Positions 1 to 7,880 of a DNA stretch of 14,224 nt are shown piece by piece. The stretch covers positions 1 to 14,224 of the forward strand of contig CAYONM010000085.1 in assembly GCA_964405325.1 (NCBI GenBank), given 5' to 3'. Origin of the DNA: CAYONM01 sp964405325 (GTDB lineage Bacteria; Planctomycetota; UBA11346). The translations under genes were made by a program, and so were the position numbers. The notes below the pieces were generated by a model. That model saw only the letters and a program-made list of their open reading frames with translations, did not search any database and had not been told where the DNA came from. The stretch's first letter is position 1. Each line of letters starts with the position of its first letter.

Positions 1-50
1 GGGCCGGAAAGCGCAAGTCTGGCGAAGTGCCTGAGTTTTTAGAGGTGCCC
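1..50 (-). repeat. Partial MITE-like element (one end only)
   Basis: Bases 1-38 are an exact reverse complement of 8001-8038, and bases 39-50 match 7989-8000 with two mismatches. This is therefore the terminal end of a second copy of the palindromic element at 7989-8149, inverted relative to it. The outer terminus reads inward as GGGCACCTCTAAAAACTC, against GGGCACCGCTATAAACTC in the complete copy. The rest lies outside the window. It ends exactly where repeat R copy 1 starts. No transposase is visible. Confidence 0.8.
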
Positions 51-275
51 TTCAAAGGTGACGTTTCCCTCAAAGGGGGCTTCGCCCCCTCGCGACGTCC
101 GTCGCACCCGCCAGCCGGGCTCCGGTCCCTCGGCCTCGGTCGGGATTCGCTCGCTGCGCGAGCGTTTTTCGGCGGCGCTACGCGCCATTTTCGCCGAAAA
201 ACCATCCCTCGGTCGGCCGGTCTCGCGCTTGGACGCGCTCGCCTGGGCCAAACCAAATTCAATCTCTGAGGGGCC
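51..275 (-). repeat. Intergenic repeat R, copy 1 (long form)
   Basis: This GC-rich non-coding repeat is read here on the minus strand. Bases 222-272 match 14144-14194 exactly in inverted orientation (51 bp). The copy contains several self-complementary segments: a stem of five Gs and five Cs near 77-91, a GCTCGC/GCGAGC stem near 148-162, and a large stem near 166-202 (TTTTTCGGCG pairing with CGCCGAAAAA) around a GGCGC/GCGCC core. ORFs cross it on both strands, but they are open only because of base composition and have no ribosome binding site. The function is unknown; it resembles a dispersed, hairpin-rich REP/MITE-like family. Confidence 0.8.
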
Positions 276-450
276 CATCAAAGGTGGCACTGCCCCTTGC
301 GACGTCCGGTGCGCTCGCAAATCGGCCTCCGGTTTTACGGCCTCGGTCGGGCCTCGCTTGCTACACGAGCGTTTTGGCACCGCTTTGCCGAATTCCCGCC
401 AAAAATGGTCCTTGGTCGGCTGAGCTTGCGTTTGGACGCGTTTGCCTGAG
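276..450 (-). repeat. Intergenic repeat R, copy 2 (diverged, tandem)
   Basis: This copy follows copy 1 head to tail. It repeats the same order of landmarks with many substitutions: TCAAAGGTG, GCGACGTCCG, CGGCCTCGGTCGGG, ACGAGCGTTTT, CTTGGTCGGC, and a CTTGCGTTTGGACGCG segment matching the CTCGCGCTTGGACGCG of copy 1. The hairpin core is partly decayed. It has no coding capacity that I would defend. Confidence 0.7.
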
Positions 451-459
451 TCACCATAA

Positions 460-494
460 GGCCTGACAGGATTGTTTTCTGCCGTGTCAGGGCC
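460..494 (-). terminator. Possible hairpin downstream of valS
   Basis: CCTGACA at 462-468 pairs with TGTCAGG at 485-491, extendable by two G-C pairs with one bulge, around a 16-nt loop. It lies about 80 nt past the valS stop on the valS-transcribed strand. No U-run follows in that direction, so it is at best a weak or Rho-assisted end point, or simply the edge of the repeat region. Confidence 0.3.
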
Positions 495-570
495 TGGGTA
501 TGCGGGACCAGTGCCAGTCAGGCGTTTATGACTGCCATGCGAGAGCGCCAGAATGGAGATCAACCTCACC

Positions 571-3300
571 TCACCCCAGTTCGTTAATGGCTGCCTGCAG
601 TTTGGCGATTTCCGTTTCATCTTGGGCCAGCATGTCGCGGGTTTCCTGGACTTTTTCTGGTGGCGCACCGTTGAGGTATTGCTCATTGTTCAGGCGGCCG
701 CGCTTGCCGGCGGCGGCCTTCTCTTTGGCCTGGAGTTGCTTGTCCAGCTTGGCACGCATGGCGTCTAGGTCGACCACGCCGGCCAGTTGCACGTGTACCG
801 TGATCGCGCCAACCACCTCGCTGATTGAGGTTGGCGGCTTGGCGGCTTCCACTGCCACCGTCAGCTCAGACAGATTGCCGCGGTCGATCAGGAAATCGCG
901 CTCCTGCTCCAGTTGTTCGGCCATGGCCTGATTGGGTGCGCTCAGGGTGAGGGCCACCGCTACCTTGTCAGCGATGTTTTGCTGATTGCGGATGTTGCGT
1001 ACCGCCGAGATCAGTGCCTGCAGCTGGTCCATGCGAGCATCCAGCTCCGGCGCCTGCAAGGCCGCTACCGCCTGTGGCCAGCGGCTGAGCATCAGGAACT
1101 GCCCGTCCTGCCACGCCGTGCCGCCCAGCTGGCCCTGCAACTGCTGCCACAGCTGTTCGGTGATGGATGGCATGCCCGGATGCAGCAGGCGCAGCACCTG
1201 GTCGAAGCAGTAGGCCAGCACCTTGGCTGCCATGTCGGCTTCTGTGGCGCCGGTGCGGAACTGGCGCTTGGCCCATTCCAGGTACCAATCGCAGAGTTCG
1301 TCGCGGAAAAAGCGATAGGCGCGACCAACGTAGTCGGCGAAGCGGTAGGCCTGCAGGCTTTCCTGGCAGCCGGTGATCGCTTGCTGCAGACGGGCCAAAA
1401 TCCACTGCTCCGGGAAGGCCAAGGGCAGCTGCTGCAGATCAGCCGGGGCCGGTGCCTGCGGCAGCGGTCGTTCGGCCAGATTCATCAGCAGGAAGCGGCC
1501 GGCATTGTACACCTTATTGACAAAGTTACGGCCAGCCTCGAAACGCTGTGGGCTGAGTTTCAGGTCCTGTCCCTCGGTGCACATGTCCAGTAGGGTGTAG
1601 CGCACGGCATCGGCGCCGTAGCCGGGGCAGTCGTAGTGTTCGTCCAGGTAATCCTGCACGCCGCCTTCGATCATGATCAGCGGGTCGATGCCGTTGCCCA
1701 GGCTTTTGGACATCTTGGTGCCGTTTTTATCCAGCACGGTGCCGTGGATATACACGTCGCTGTAGGGCCGGCTGTTCAGATTGAACAGGCTCATCATCAC
1801 CATACGCGCGACCCAGAAATAAATGATGCCGCGGTCGGTGACCAGCACGTCGGTGGGAAAAAAACGTTTGAAGGCCTCTGCCTCGGTGTCGGGCCAGCCC
1901 AGGGTGCTGAAAGGCCATAGCGCCGACGAGAACCAGGTGTCCAGCACGTCCTCGTCCTGGTGGATGGCGCTGCCTTGGCAGTGTTCGCAGGCGCTGGGGT
2001 CTTGCCGACTCACGGTGATGTGACCGCAATCGTCGCAGTACCAGGCTGGGATGCGATGGCCCCACCAGATCTGGCGGGAAATGCACCAGTCCTGTACCTC
2101 CTCCAGCCACTGACAGTAGACTTTGGTCCAACGCTCGGGGTGGAAGCGGACCCGGCCTTCGCGGGTTTCTGCCAGGGCGCGCTCGGCCAGGGGTTTCATT
2201 TTCACGAACCACTGCTCGGTGACCATGGGCTCCACCGGCACGTGGCTGCGGTAGCAGTGGCCTACGGCATGGCTGATGGTTTTTGCGCTCTGCAGCACGC
2301 CGTCGCGTTCCAGCTCTTGCAGCAGCTGCTCGCGACAGGCAAAACGGTCCATGCCGGCAAAGTGCGCGCACTGCTGGTTCATGCTGCCGTCCAGATTCAT
2401 CACCACGCATAAGGGCAGCTCGTGCCGTTTGCCAACCTCGTAGTCATTGGGGTCGTGTGCCGGGGTTATTTTTACCGCGCCGGTGCCTTTATCTGGATCG
2501 GCATAGTCGTCGCCGACGATGGGGATTTGCCGGGCGACGATTGGTAGCGTCACCTGTTTGCCGATCAGGTGTTTATAGCGGGGGTCCTCAGGATTGACCG
2601 CCACGCCGGTATCCCCGAAGAAGGTTTCTGGCCGGGTGGTTTCTACGTCAATGTGGCCCGAACCATCCGCTAACGGATAGCGCAGTTTCCACATGTGTCC
2701 CTCGACCTCTTCCATTTCCACTTCGTCGTTGGCTAGGGCGGTCTGCAGCGCTGGCGACCAGTTCACCATGCGAGTGCCGCGATAGATCAGGCCGATATCG
2801 TGCAGTTTGACGAAATTCTCGCGCACTGCCTGCGACAGGCCCGTGTCCATGGTGAAGCGCTCGCGGCTCCAGTCGCAGGAGCTGCCCAGCTTGCGCAGCT
2901 GCTGCACGATGCTGCCGCCGTACTGCTCCTTCCACTCCCAAACCTTTTCCAGAAACGCCTCGCGACCCATCTCCTCGCGGCTGGGCCCGCCTTGGCTGTC
3001 CAGGTGCTTGGCGACCACGCTCTGTGTAGCGATGCCGGCATGATCGCAACCAGGTTGCCACAAAGTGTCGCGGCCCTGCATGCGCTGCCAGCGGATCAGG
3101 GTGTCCTGCAGGGTGTTGTTCAGGGCGTGACCCATGTGCAGTTTGCCAGTGACATTCGGTGGCGGAATCATGATGCAGAAACTGGGCTCGCCCGCTACCG
3201 CACCGGCGCCAGCGGCGAAGCAACCACCGTTTTCCCAACGGGCGTAGATATCGGTTTCGTGCTCTTTGGCGTTATAGGCGGTGGGGAGGTCCAGGCTCAT
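571..3300 (-). CDS. valS: Valine-tRNA ligase (ValRS)
   Basis: The 909-residue class I aminoacyl-tRNA synthetase charges tRNA-Val in the cytoplasm. The HIGH signature appears as HMGH at residues 55-58, within a PPPNVTGKLHMGH segment. The KMSKS loop is at 529-533, in GTKMSKSLGN. Between them lies the CP1 editing domain, with TTRPET around 221-226 and GTGAVKITPAHDPNDYEVG at 272-290, which hydrolyses mischarged Thr-tRNA. A four-cysteine cluster (C422, C425, C438, C441) looks able to bind metal. The last ~65 residues form the basic coiled coil typical of ValRS. Length is slightly below the E. coli enzyme (951). The ATG at 3298-3300 is preceded by AAAGGAA at suitable spacing. The gene lies 148 bp downstream of argD in the same direction. 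Nothing indicates loss of function. Confidence 0.98.
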   Translation of the reverse strand: MSLDLPTAYNAKEHETDIYARWENGGCFAAGAGAVAGEPSFCIMIPPPNVTGKLHMGHALNNTLQDTLIRWQRMQGRDTLWQPGCDHAGIATQSVVAKHLDSQGGPSREEMGREAFLEKVWEWKEQYGGSIVQQLRKLGSSCDWSRERFTMDTGLSQAVRENFVKLHDIGLIYRGTRMVNWSPALQTALANDEVEMEEVEGHMWKLRYPLADGSGHIDVETTRPETFFGDTGVAVNPEDPRYKHLIGKQVTLPIVARQIPIVGDDYADPDKGTGAVKITPAHDPNDYEVGKRHELPLCVVMNLDGSMNQQCAHFAGMDRFACREQLLQELERDGVLQSAKTISHAVGHCYRSHVPVEPMVTEQWFVKMKPLAERALAETREGRVRFHPERWTKVYCQWLEEVQDWCISRQIWWGHRIPAWYCDDCGHITVSRQDPSACEHCQGSAIHQDEDVLDTWFSSALWPFSTLGWPDTEAEAFKRFFPTDVLVTDRGIIYFWVARMVMMSLFNLNSRPYSDVYIHGTVLDKNGTKMSKSLGNGIDPLIMIEGGVQDYLDEHYDCPGYGADAVRYTLLDMCTEGQDLKLSPQRFEAGRNFVNKVYNAGRFLLMNLAERPLPQAPAPADLQQLPLAFPEQWILARLQQAITGCQESLQAYRFADYVGRAYRFFRDELCDWYLEWAKRQFRTGATEADMAAKVLAYCFDQVLRLLHPGMPSITEQLWQQLQGQLGGTAWQDGQFLMLSRWPQAVAALQAPELDARMDQLQALISAVRNIRNQQNIADKVAVALTLSAPNQAMAEQLEQERDFLIDRGNLSELTVAVEAAKPPTSISEVVGAITVHVQLAGVVDLDAMRAKLDKQLQAKEKAAAGKRGRLNNEQYLNGAPPEKVQETRDMLAQDETEIAKLQAAINELG

Positions 3301-3448
3301 GATGGTGTTCCTTTTTTGTCACCTTCGGCGTGCTGTGTCGTGCTGTGTATCGTTCACAGCGCGTTGGGGTCGGCGTGTCTATGTATGTGCCGCAGAGGTG
3401 CGTCGGCACAGAGGGGTGCTGCTTCCAGCCTCTGCGCCGTCGTGTTTT

Positions 3449-4615
3449 TCAGACGTTTTGTGCGAGTTGTTGCGTGGCCGCCTGCAGGCGTTCCAGCAAT
3501 TGGTCCGCTTCATCGCGGCTGAGGATCAGCGGTGGCGCCAGGCGCAGAACGTCTTTGCCGGCAGCGCCGCAGACCAGGCCCTGCTCCAGGCACGCGGCCA
3601 GCAGCTCGCGCGGTGGCTGGCCCAGGGCGACGCCGCATAGCAGGCCGCGACCGCGGACCTCCTTGCCTGGGAACAGCTGCGCCAGGCCCTGGCGCAGATA
3701 CTCGCCAACCTCGTTGACGTTTGTCAGAAAGCCCGGGGCGCACACCGTGTCGACCACCACCTTGCCGGCGGCACAGGCCAGGTGGTTGCCGCCGAAAGTG
3801 CTGGCGTGGGTGCCAGGTTTCAACAGTGCGGCCAGCTCCTCGCGCATCAGGCTGGCGCCAATGGGTACGCCGCCGGCCAGGCCCTTGGCCAGGCATAGCA
3901 TGTCGGGACGGACATCGTCCCATTGGCAGCCCAGGAAGCGGCCGGTGCGGCCGATGCCGGTCTGGACCTCGTCCAGGATCAGCAGCGATTGGTGTTGGTC
4001 GCACAGCGCACGGGCCTCGCCCAGATAGCCGGCTGGCGGCACGATTATCCCACCCTCGCCCTGAAGCGGCTCCAAAAATACGGCAGCGACATCGTCACCC
4101 ATGGCCGTGGCCAGAGCTTGGGCATCGCCATAGGGGACGAAGTCCACCGCCAGAAGCGGCTCGAAGGGTTGGCGGTAGGCGGGGGTGCCGGTTATGGACA
4201 GGGCGCCGATGGTCCGGCCATGGAAGGAATGTTCGGCCGCGATCAGGCGCGGTTTGCGCCCATCGTGCACCTGGCTGTGCCACAGCCGTGCCACCTTGAC
4301 GGCACACTCGTTGGCCTCGGCTCCGGAATTGCAGAAGTAGGCCCGGTCCAGGCCGCTGTGCTGGCACAGCCGCTCGGCCAGCTCTTCCTGCACGCCGATG
4401 CGGAACAGGTTGCTGGTATGCAGCAGGGTCCCGGCTTGCTCGGCGATCGCGGCGGTGAGCGTCGGGTGCGCATGCCCCAGGGCGTTGACCGCGATCCCGG
4501 ATAGGCAATCCAGGTAACGTCGGCCGCGCGTGTCCTCCAGCCAGCAGCCGTCGCCGCGTACGAATTCGACATCGAAACGCGCGTAGTTGGCAACCAGATG
4601 AGCGGACTGGGTCAT
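3449..4615 (-). CDS. argD: Acetylornithine/succinyldiaminopimelate aminotransferase
   Basis: The 388-residue class III PLP-dependent aminotransferase converts N-acetylglutamate semialdehyde to N-acetylornithine in arginine synthesis. Family members often also serve lysine synthesis. The phosphate-binding segment NSGAEANE is at 96-103, the conserved Asp is D215 in LILDEVQTG, and the Schiff-base lysine is K244 in CLAKGLAGGVPIGA. EHSFHGRT (128-135) and STFGGNHLACAA (272-283) are typical of ArgD. I chose the ATG at 4613-4615 because AAGGAGGG precedes it at good spacing and the product length fits ArgD (about 390-405). The frame stays open 22 codons further upstream without support. An AstC-type catabolic enzyme is the main alternative, but no ast genes are nearby. 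Confidence 0.88.
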   Translation of the reverse strand: MTQSAHLVANYARFDVEFVRGDGCWLEDTRGRRYLDCLSGIAVNALGHAHPTLTAAIAEQAGTLLHTSNLFRIGVQEELAERLCQHSGLDRAYFCNSGAEANECAVKVARLWHSQVHDGRKPRLIAAEHSFHGRTIGALSITGTPAYRQPFEPLLAVDFVPYGDAQALATAMGDDVAAVFLEPLQGEGGIIVPPAGYLGEARALCDQHQSLLILDEVQTGIGRTGRFLGCQWDDVRPDMLCLAKGLAGGVPIGASLMREELAALLKPGTHASTFGGNHLACAAGKVVVDTVCAPGFLTNVNEVGEYLRQGLAQLFPGKEVRGRGLLCGVALGQPPRELLAACLEQGLVCGAAGKDVLRLAPPLILSRDEADQLLERLQAATQQLAQNV

Positions 4616-4708
4616 CGCTCTGCCCTCCTTCGTTGGGTCATTAACGGAGGCCGCAGTCTGGGAAAGGGCCCGCCGGTGCAACCGGGGGCCGCTGGCACTG
4701 GTCCAGGG

Positions 4709-5446
4709 ATGAGGGAAGGAGCGGAAATAGCATCACCTCTGTTCCTGTGGACCAGTATCGGCTTTTATGGCTTGCTGCGTCATGAGCTGCTCGGACCGAG
4801 TTGGTCTTGGTGGTGTGCGGCCTGGCTGGCCATGGGCTGCTGGGTGATCAGCAAGGGTGTGGGTTTTTTGCCGGCCATGCTGTTGGTGCCGTGGGCCTGG
4901 CTGTATGGGCGTGGCGCCGTCGGCCTGCCGCGTTTCCGTTGGCCGTGGGCTGGGCGCTTGGCGCCGCTACTGCTGTTGCTGCCGGTGCTCGCCTGGCTGC
5001 TGCCCATGCTGGTGCTGGTGCTGGTAGCGCAGCGTGCCGATCCGGCTCTGGTTGCGTATCGCGATAATATCCTGTTCCAGCAGACGATGCCGCGCTATGC
5101 CGATGCCGGTCATCATTATCATTGGTTCGGTTATTATCTGGTCGAAGTGGCTCCCATTTTGTGGTTGCCGTTGACCTTTTTGCTGCCGTGGACGATGTGG
5201 CCCTTCATCAGACGACTTCGCCATGGTGATCCGGTTGGGCCGTTACAACCGTGTCAACTGGCGTCTCTGTTCGGTATCCCAGGCGGTGCTGGTGAGTACG
5301 AGCCATCAGTCGACCAGAGCACTCGGGGTATCGCTCCGGCTCGCCAAGATGACCAGCGAGCCGGAGCGGCGGCTCACGCCTTCTGCGCGAAGGCCGTCAT
5401 GAAGTCGGCCAGGGCCTGGCAGCCCTCGGTGGGCATGGCGTTGTAG
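4709..5446 (+). pseudogene. Remnant of an ArnT-like GT39 membrane glycosyltransferase
   Basis: Roughly bases 4730-5225 encode about 165 residues resembling the central part of ArnT/PMT-type glycosyltransferases, which move sugars from polyprenyl-phosphate carriers onto lipid A or other acceptors. Visible family-like stretches are FLWTSIGFYGLLRHELLGPS, VISKGVGFLPAMLL, AYRDNILFQQTMPRY and YYLVEVAPILWLPLTFLLPW, with several hydrophobic membrane segments. The N-terminal part carrying the catalytic acidic residues is missing; the sequence starts directly after the argD leader. The C-terminal half is also missing: after about base 5230 the frame continues as unrelated sequence and runs antisense into the 3' end of serC. 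The frame is open across the remnant, so the truncation may be fairly recent. It has no credible ribosome binding site and is probably non-functional. Confidence 0.7.
5332..5368 (-). terminator. Hairpin 5 nt past the serC stop
   Basis: A perfect 13-bp stem (CGCTCCGGCTCGC, 5332-5344, with GCGAGCCGGAGCG, 5356-5368) encloses an 11-nt loop. It starts just after the serC stop codon in the direction of serC transcription. No U-tract follows, so it may act as a weak terminator or as a 3'-end stabilising hairpin. Confidence 0.6.
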
Positions 5447-6450
5447 ATGCTGGCGCGGACGCCGCCTACGGAACGGTAGCCCTTCAGGGCCACCATATCG
5501 GCAGCTTCGGCCTGTTTCAGGAAGGTTTTGGTCCGCTCTTCATCTGGCAGGGTGAAAGTGATGTTCATGATCGAGCGATCAGCCGCCTTGGTCAGGGTGC
5601 TGCGGTAGAAACCGCTTGAGCCGTCGATGGCGTCGTAGATCAGTTTGGCTTTGGCCTCGTTGTGTTGTTCCATGGCGGCAATGCCGCCGTGGCGTTCTAG
5701 CCAGCGGAAGGTTTCCAGCAGGATATAGATGCCGAAAGTGGGCGGCGTGTTCAGGCAGCTGCCGGCAGCGGCATGTTTGGCGTAGCTGAAAATGGGCGGC
5801 AGGTCGTCGGGGCTGCGCTCCAGCAGATCTTTGCGGATCACCAGCAGGGCCAGGCCCGAGGGGCCCAGATTTTTCTGGGCACCGGCGTAGATCAGGCCGA
5901 AGCGGTTGAGGTCGATCTGGCGGCTCATGATTTCCGAGCTCATGTCCGCGATCAGACAGGGATGTTCGGGCCATTCGGTGGTGCGGGTGCCGAAAATGGT
6001 GTTGTTGGAGCAGAGGTGCAGGTAGTCGGCACCGGGGTTCTGCTGCCACTCGGCCAGGGGGGTGACTTCGCTGTAGTTGCTGGCCTTGCTGTCGACGACG
6101 ACACGGGCATCGCCGGCCAGGGCGCCGGCCTCGTAGGCTTTTTTGCCCCATTGTCCAGCAATGGCGTAGTCGGCATGGCCGCGCAAAAGATTCATGGGAA
6201 TCAGGCTGAACTGCTGAGTGGCGCCGCCTTGCAGGAACAGGACCTCGTAGTCGTCGCCAGCGTTCAGCAGCTGCTTGCAGCGGCTGCGGGCTTCATCGAT
6301 CACCTGAGTGAAGACGCCGCCGCGATGGGAGATCTCTGCAATGCCGACGCCGGAGCCCTGATAGTCGACCAGGGCCTGCGCCGAGGCTTCCAGCACCTCG
6401 GTGGGCAGCATGGCGGGGCCGGCACTGAAATTGTAGACGCGCTTGCTCAT
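5374..6450 (-). CDS. serC: Phosphoserine aminotransferase
   Basis: The 358-residue class V PLP enzyme converts 3-phosphohydroxypyruvate and glutamate to phosphoserine in serine synthesis. Many members also act in pyridoxal phosphate synthesis. The N-terminal NFSAGPAMLP (7-16), the SHRGG segment (41-45), GGATQQF (75-81) and W101 in GQWGKKA agree with SerC. The PLP lysine is K193 in YAGAQKNLGPSG, and the C-terminal GGVRASIYNAMP segment is also typical. The ATG at 6448-6450 has an excellent AGGAGG eight bases upstream. Length matches the family (about 360). Neither pdxB, gyrA nor aroA is visible beside it. The gene is divergent from the unknown gene at 6636. Confidence 0.97.
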   Translation of the reverse strand: MSKRVYNFSAGPAMLPTEVLEASAQALVDYQGSGVGIAEISHRGGVFTQVIDEARSRCKQLLNAGDDYEVLFLQGGATQQFSLIPMNLLRGHADYAIAGQWGKKAYEAGALAGDARVVVDSKASNYSEVTPLAEWQQNPGADYLHLCSNNTIFGTRTTEWPEHPCLIADMSSEIMSRQIDLNRFGLIYAGAQKNLGPSGLALLVIRKDLLERSPDDLPPIFSYAKHAAAGSCLNTPPTFGIYILLETFRWLERHGGIAAMEQHNEAKAKLIYDAIDGSSGFYRSTLTKAADRSIMNITFTLPDEERTKTFLKQAEAADMVALKGYRSVGGVRASIYNAMPTEGCQALADFMTAFAQKA

Positions 6451-6564
6451 GATTTGATCCTCCTGAGGGCCGGCCTAGCGTAGTCGGTCCAGCCGTTGGT
6501 CTTGGGCGCGGATGCTGGATCCAGTTGCCCAAGCGGCAAGACAAATCATCGATGAGACCTTATC

Positions 6565-6570
6565 TATAAT
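6565..6570 (+). promoter_or_regulatory. Probable -10 box for the plus-strand unknown gene
   Basis: A perfect TATAAT lies in the divergent region between serC and the gene at 6636. No good -35 is present at 16-18 bp spacing (the bases there read ACAAATC), so it may need an activator. A 7-bp inverted repeat, CTTGGGC (6501-6507) and GCCCAAG (6527-6533), sits just upstream and could be an operator. A start near 6577 would make the first ATG at 6579 essentially leaderless, which favours a downstream start codon. Confidence 0.5.
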
Positions 6571-6635
6571 GCAGACGCATGGTACGAGCAACTTTTCAAC
6601 GATTCCGCCAAATGACCCAAGCAGGACAACCTCGC

Positions 6636-7154
6636 ATGGCCGATAATGATGAGAGCATCCAGAACCGGAGCGACGAGCCCGAACCGCAAGTAGAGGTGGG
6701 TGCTGGCGAAGCCAACAGCCCGGCAAGCGAGGGTGAATCCACCGGCACCAGCAATTCCGATAGTATCCGGCAGCAGATCCTTTCCGAGATCCAGGAAGAG
6801 GAGGCGTTGGAGGAATTCCGCCAGACCCGGCCCGATATGTGGGTGCAGGTGCTGCGGATCGGACGCCTGCTGGAATTGCAGGAGGATCTGGAAGAGGAGA
6901 TCTGGCCCGAAGGCAGTTGTTTCCTGCATGCCAATACCTCGGCTTTTCAGTCCTTCTGTGTCCGCAAGGTGCTGGATGTGGACCTGGAGACCTGCACCGT
7001 GGCGGTGTCGATCTATGGTGACGAGGAGCTGGAAGAGGGCACCGTGCTCTTGCCGCTGGAAAACCTGTCTTGGATAGGCTTTCCGAAAAATGCGGTAACT
7101 GTCGGCCGGCGTCGTTTCCGTGGTTTCACGGCGATTCTCGGCGGAGAAAGCTGA
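6636..7154 (+). CDS. Unrecognised acidic protein
   Basis: I do not recognise this 172-residue protein. Residues 1-44 are rich in Asp, Glu, Ser, Asn and Gly and look disordered. Residues 45-65 are a glutamate-rich helix (QQILSEIQEEEALEEF). Residues 67-165 look folded, with a predicted run of beta strands (SFCVRKVLDVDLETCTVAVSI, 106-126, then TVLLPLENLSWIGFP, 136-150) and a basic patch GRRRFRGF at 157-164. No signal peptide or membrane segment is seen. The start is uncertain: in-frame ATGs exist at 6579 and 6612, and 6636 was chosen because a weak AGGA precedes it and it leaves a normal leader after the TATAAT box. The gene is divergent from serC and followed by repeat R copy 3. Base composition resembles its neighbours. 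Confidence 0.7.
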   Translation: MADNDESIQNRSDEPEPQVEVGAGEANSPASEGESTGTSNSDSIRQQILSEIQEEEALEEFRQTRPDMWVQVLRIGRLLELQEDLEEEIWPEGSCFLHANTSAFQSFCVRKVLDVDLETCTVAVSIYGDEELEEGTVLLPLENLSWIGFPKNAVTVGRRRFRGFTAILGGES

Positions 7155-7177
7155 CTGGACGGAGCGTCGCGAGGTCC

Positions 7178-7209
7178 GAGCCGGACTGGCGTCGAGCCGG
7201 ACTGGCGTC
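7178..7209. repeat. 16-bp tandem duplication
   Basis: GAGCCGGACTGGCGTC occurs twice without interruption (7178-7193 and 7194-7209), 23 bp after the stop of the upstream gene and just before repeat R copy 3. It looks like a recent slippage duplication. Confidence 0.9.
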
Positions 7210-7238
7210 AGTCACCATTTTCGCGCTGCGTTCCTGGA

Positions 7239-7340
7239 GGCCCAAGCGAGCGCGTCCAGGTGCGAGACCGGAGTCGGGCTGAGGGGTGCGACGGACCTCG
7301 CGAGGGGGGCGACGGACCTCGCGAGGGGGGCGAGAAGCCC
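7239..7340 (+). repeat. Intergenic repeat R, copy 3 (core deleted)
   Basis: Bases 7239-7271 resemble the GGCCCAGGCGAGCGCGTCC...CGAGACCGG half of copy 1 read on the opposite strand. Bases 7272-7340 resemble the other end (GGGTGCGACGGAC, CGCGAGGGGG, then an AAGCCCC/TCTGA tail). The central segment holding the large hairpin in copy 1 is absent. This copy carries an internal 21-bp duplication and separates the two unknown genes. Confidence 0.75.
7289..7330. repeat. 21-bp tandem duplication inside repeat R
   Basis: The 21-bp unit beginning CGACGGACCTCGCGAG and ending in a G run occurs at 7289-7309 and again, identical, at 7310-7330. Copy 1 of repeat R has one equivalent unit, so this is a local duplication. 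Confidence 0.9.
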
Positions 7341-7418
7341 CTCTGAAGAATGTCATACCCACCGAGCGCAATGTCCAGAAAATGCATGCTTTCGGCCTTG
7401 ACCCCACACACTCGTCGC

Positions 7419-7880
7419 ATGGAAGTCACACGCGGAGTCCACGCCAAATTGAAGCTCCAATTCGATGGCGAGTCCAGTCAACCGCTGGAGCTCGCCATCG
7501 GGCCGGCCGACACCCTCGGTGATCTCGAGGAAGTGATCGAGCGTTTTGCCGAGGCTTACGCCCTCAGCGTGAAGGCGGAATCGCTGGAAATTGGTACCAT
7601 TCGCATCTGTCTGTTTGATCGCGACGACTTGTTGGTCAGCTTCGACGAAAACGATGATGGTACTCCATCCACCGAGGATGCCTTGCCCAAGCGCTTCGCT
7701 TTCGCCTTTATCGGCCAGATGGAGGACGAACCCTCGGCGTTGGATCCCTGGTTGGTGGTTCGGCCCTGCACCAAGCGGCAGGTGCAGGTCTGGCACGAGT
7801 TGATGACCCTGACCGGACCGGAGCACGTCCAGGCTTTCTGCCTGGATCCGCAGTTGAGTGGGTTTTTCGAGGTGGGGTAG
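7419..7880 (+). CDS. Unrecognised protein
   Basis: I do not recognise this 153-residue soluble protein. The N-terminus alternates like a beta strand (HAKLKLQFDG, 8-17), followed by a helix (TLGDLEEVIERFAEAYAL, 32-49) and a strand-rich part (IGTIRICLFDRDDLLVSFDEN, 58-78). The C-terminal part, with WLVVRPCTKRQVQVWHEL at 111-128, looks folded. There is no signal peptide or membrane segment. The start is uncertain: the frame opens at 7350 (176 residues) and another ATG is at 7371, and none has a convincing ribosome binding site. I prefer 7419 because the beta-strand pattern begins there. The gene lies between repeat R copy 3 and the structured element that starts right after its stop. It may belong with the preceding unknown gene. 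Confidence 0.65.
   Translation: MEVTRGVHAKLKLQFDGESSQPLELAIGPADTLGDLEEVIERFAEAYALSVKAESLEIGTIRICLFDRDDLLVSFDENDDGTPSTEDALPKRFAFAFIGQMEDEPSALDPWLVVRPCTKRQVQVWHELMTLTGPEHVQAFCLDPQLSGFFEVG

Noticed and set aside
39..686. Long open frames on both strands across the left repeat region (for example 39-686 minus and 58-423 plus)
   Set aside because: They run through repeat R and antisense to the valS end, have no ribosome binding site, and are explained by high GC content and few stop codons.
968..3238. Many open frames antisense or out of frame within valS (for example 1727-2410 minus, 913-1593 plus)
   Set aside because: They are composition-driven shadows of an intact, well-supported valS.
3340..3410. 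Weak hairpins between argD and valS (GCTGTG/CACAGC and GTGCCG/CGGCAC)
   Set aside because: Six-bp stems with loops of 7 and 11 nt and no U-tract; too weak to call a terminator.
5222..5400. A separate small gene starting at ATG 5224 in another frame, past the glycosyltransferase remnant
   Set aside because: There is no ribosome binding site, no recognisable product, and it runs antisense through the serC terminator and 3' end.
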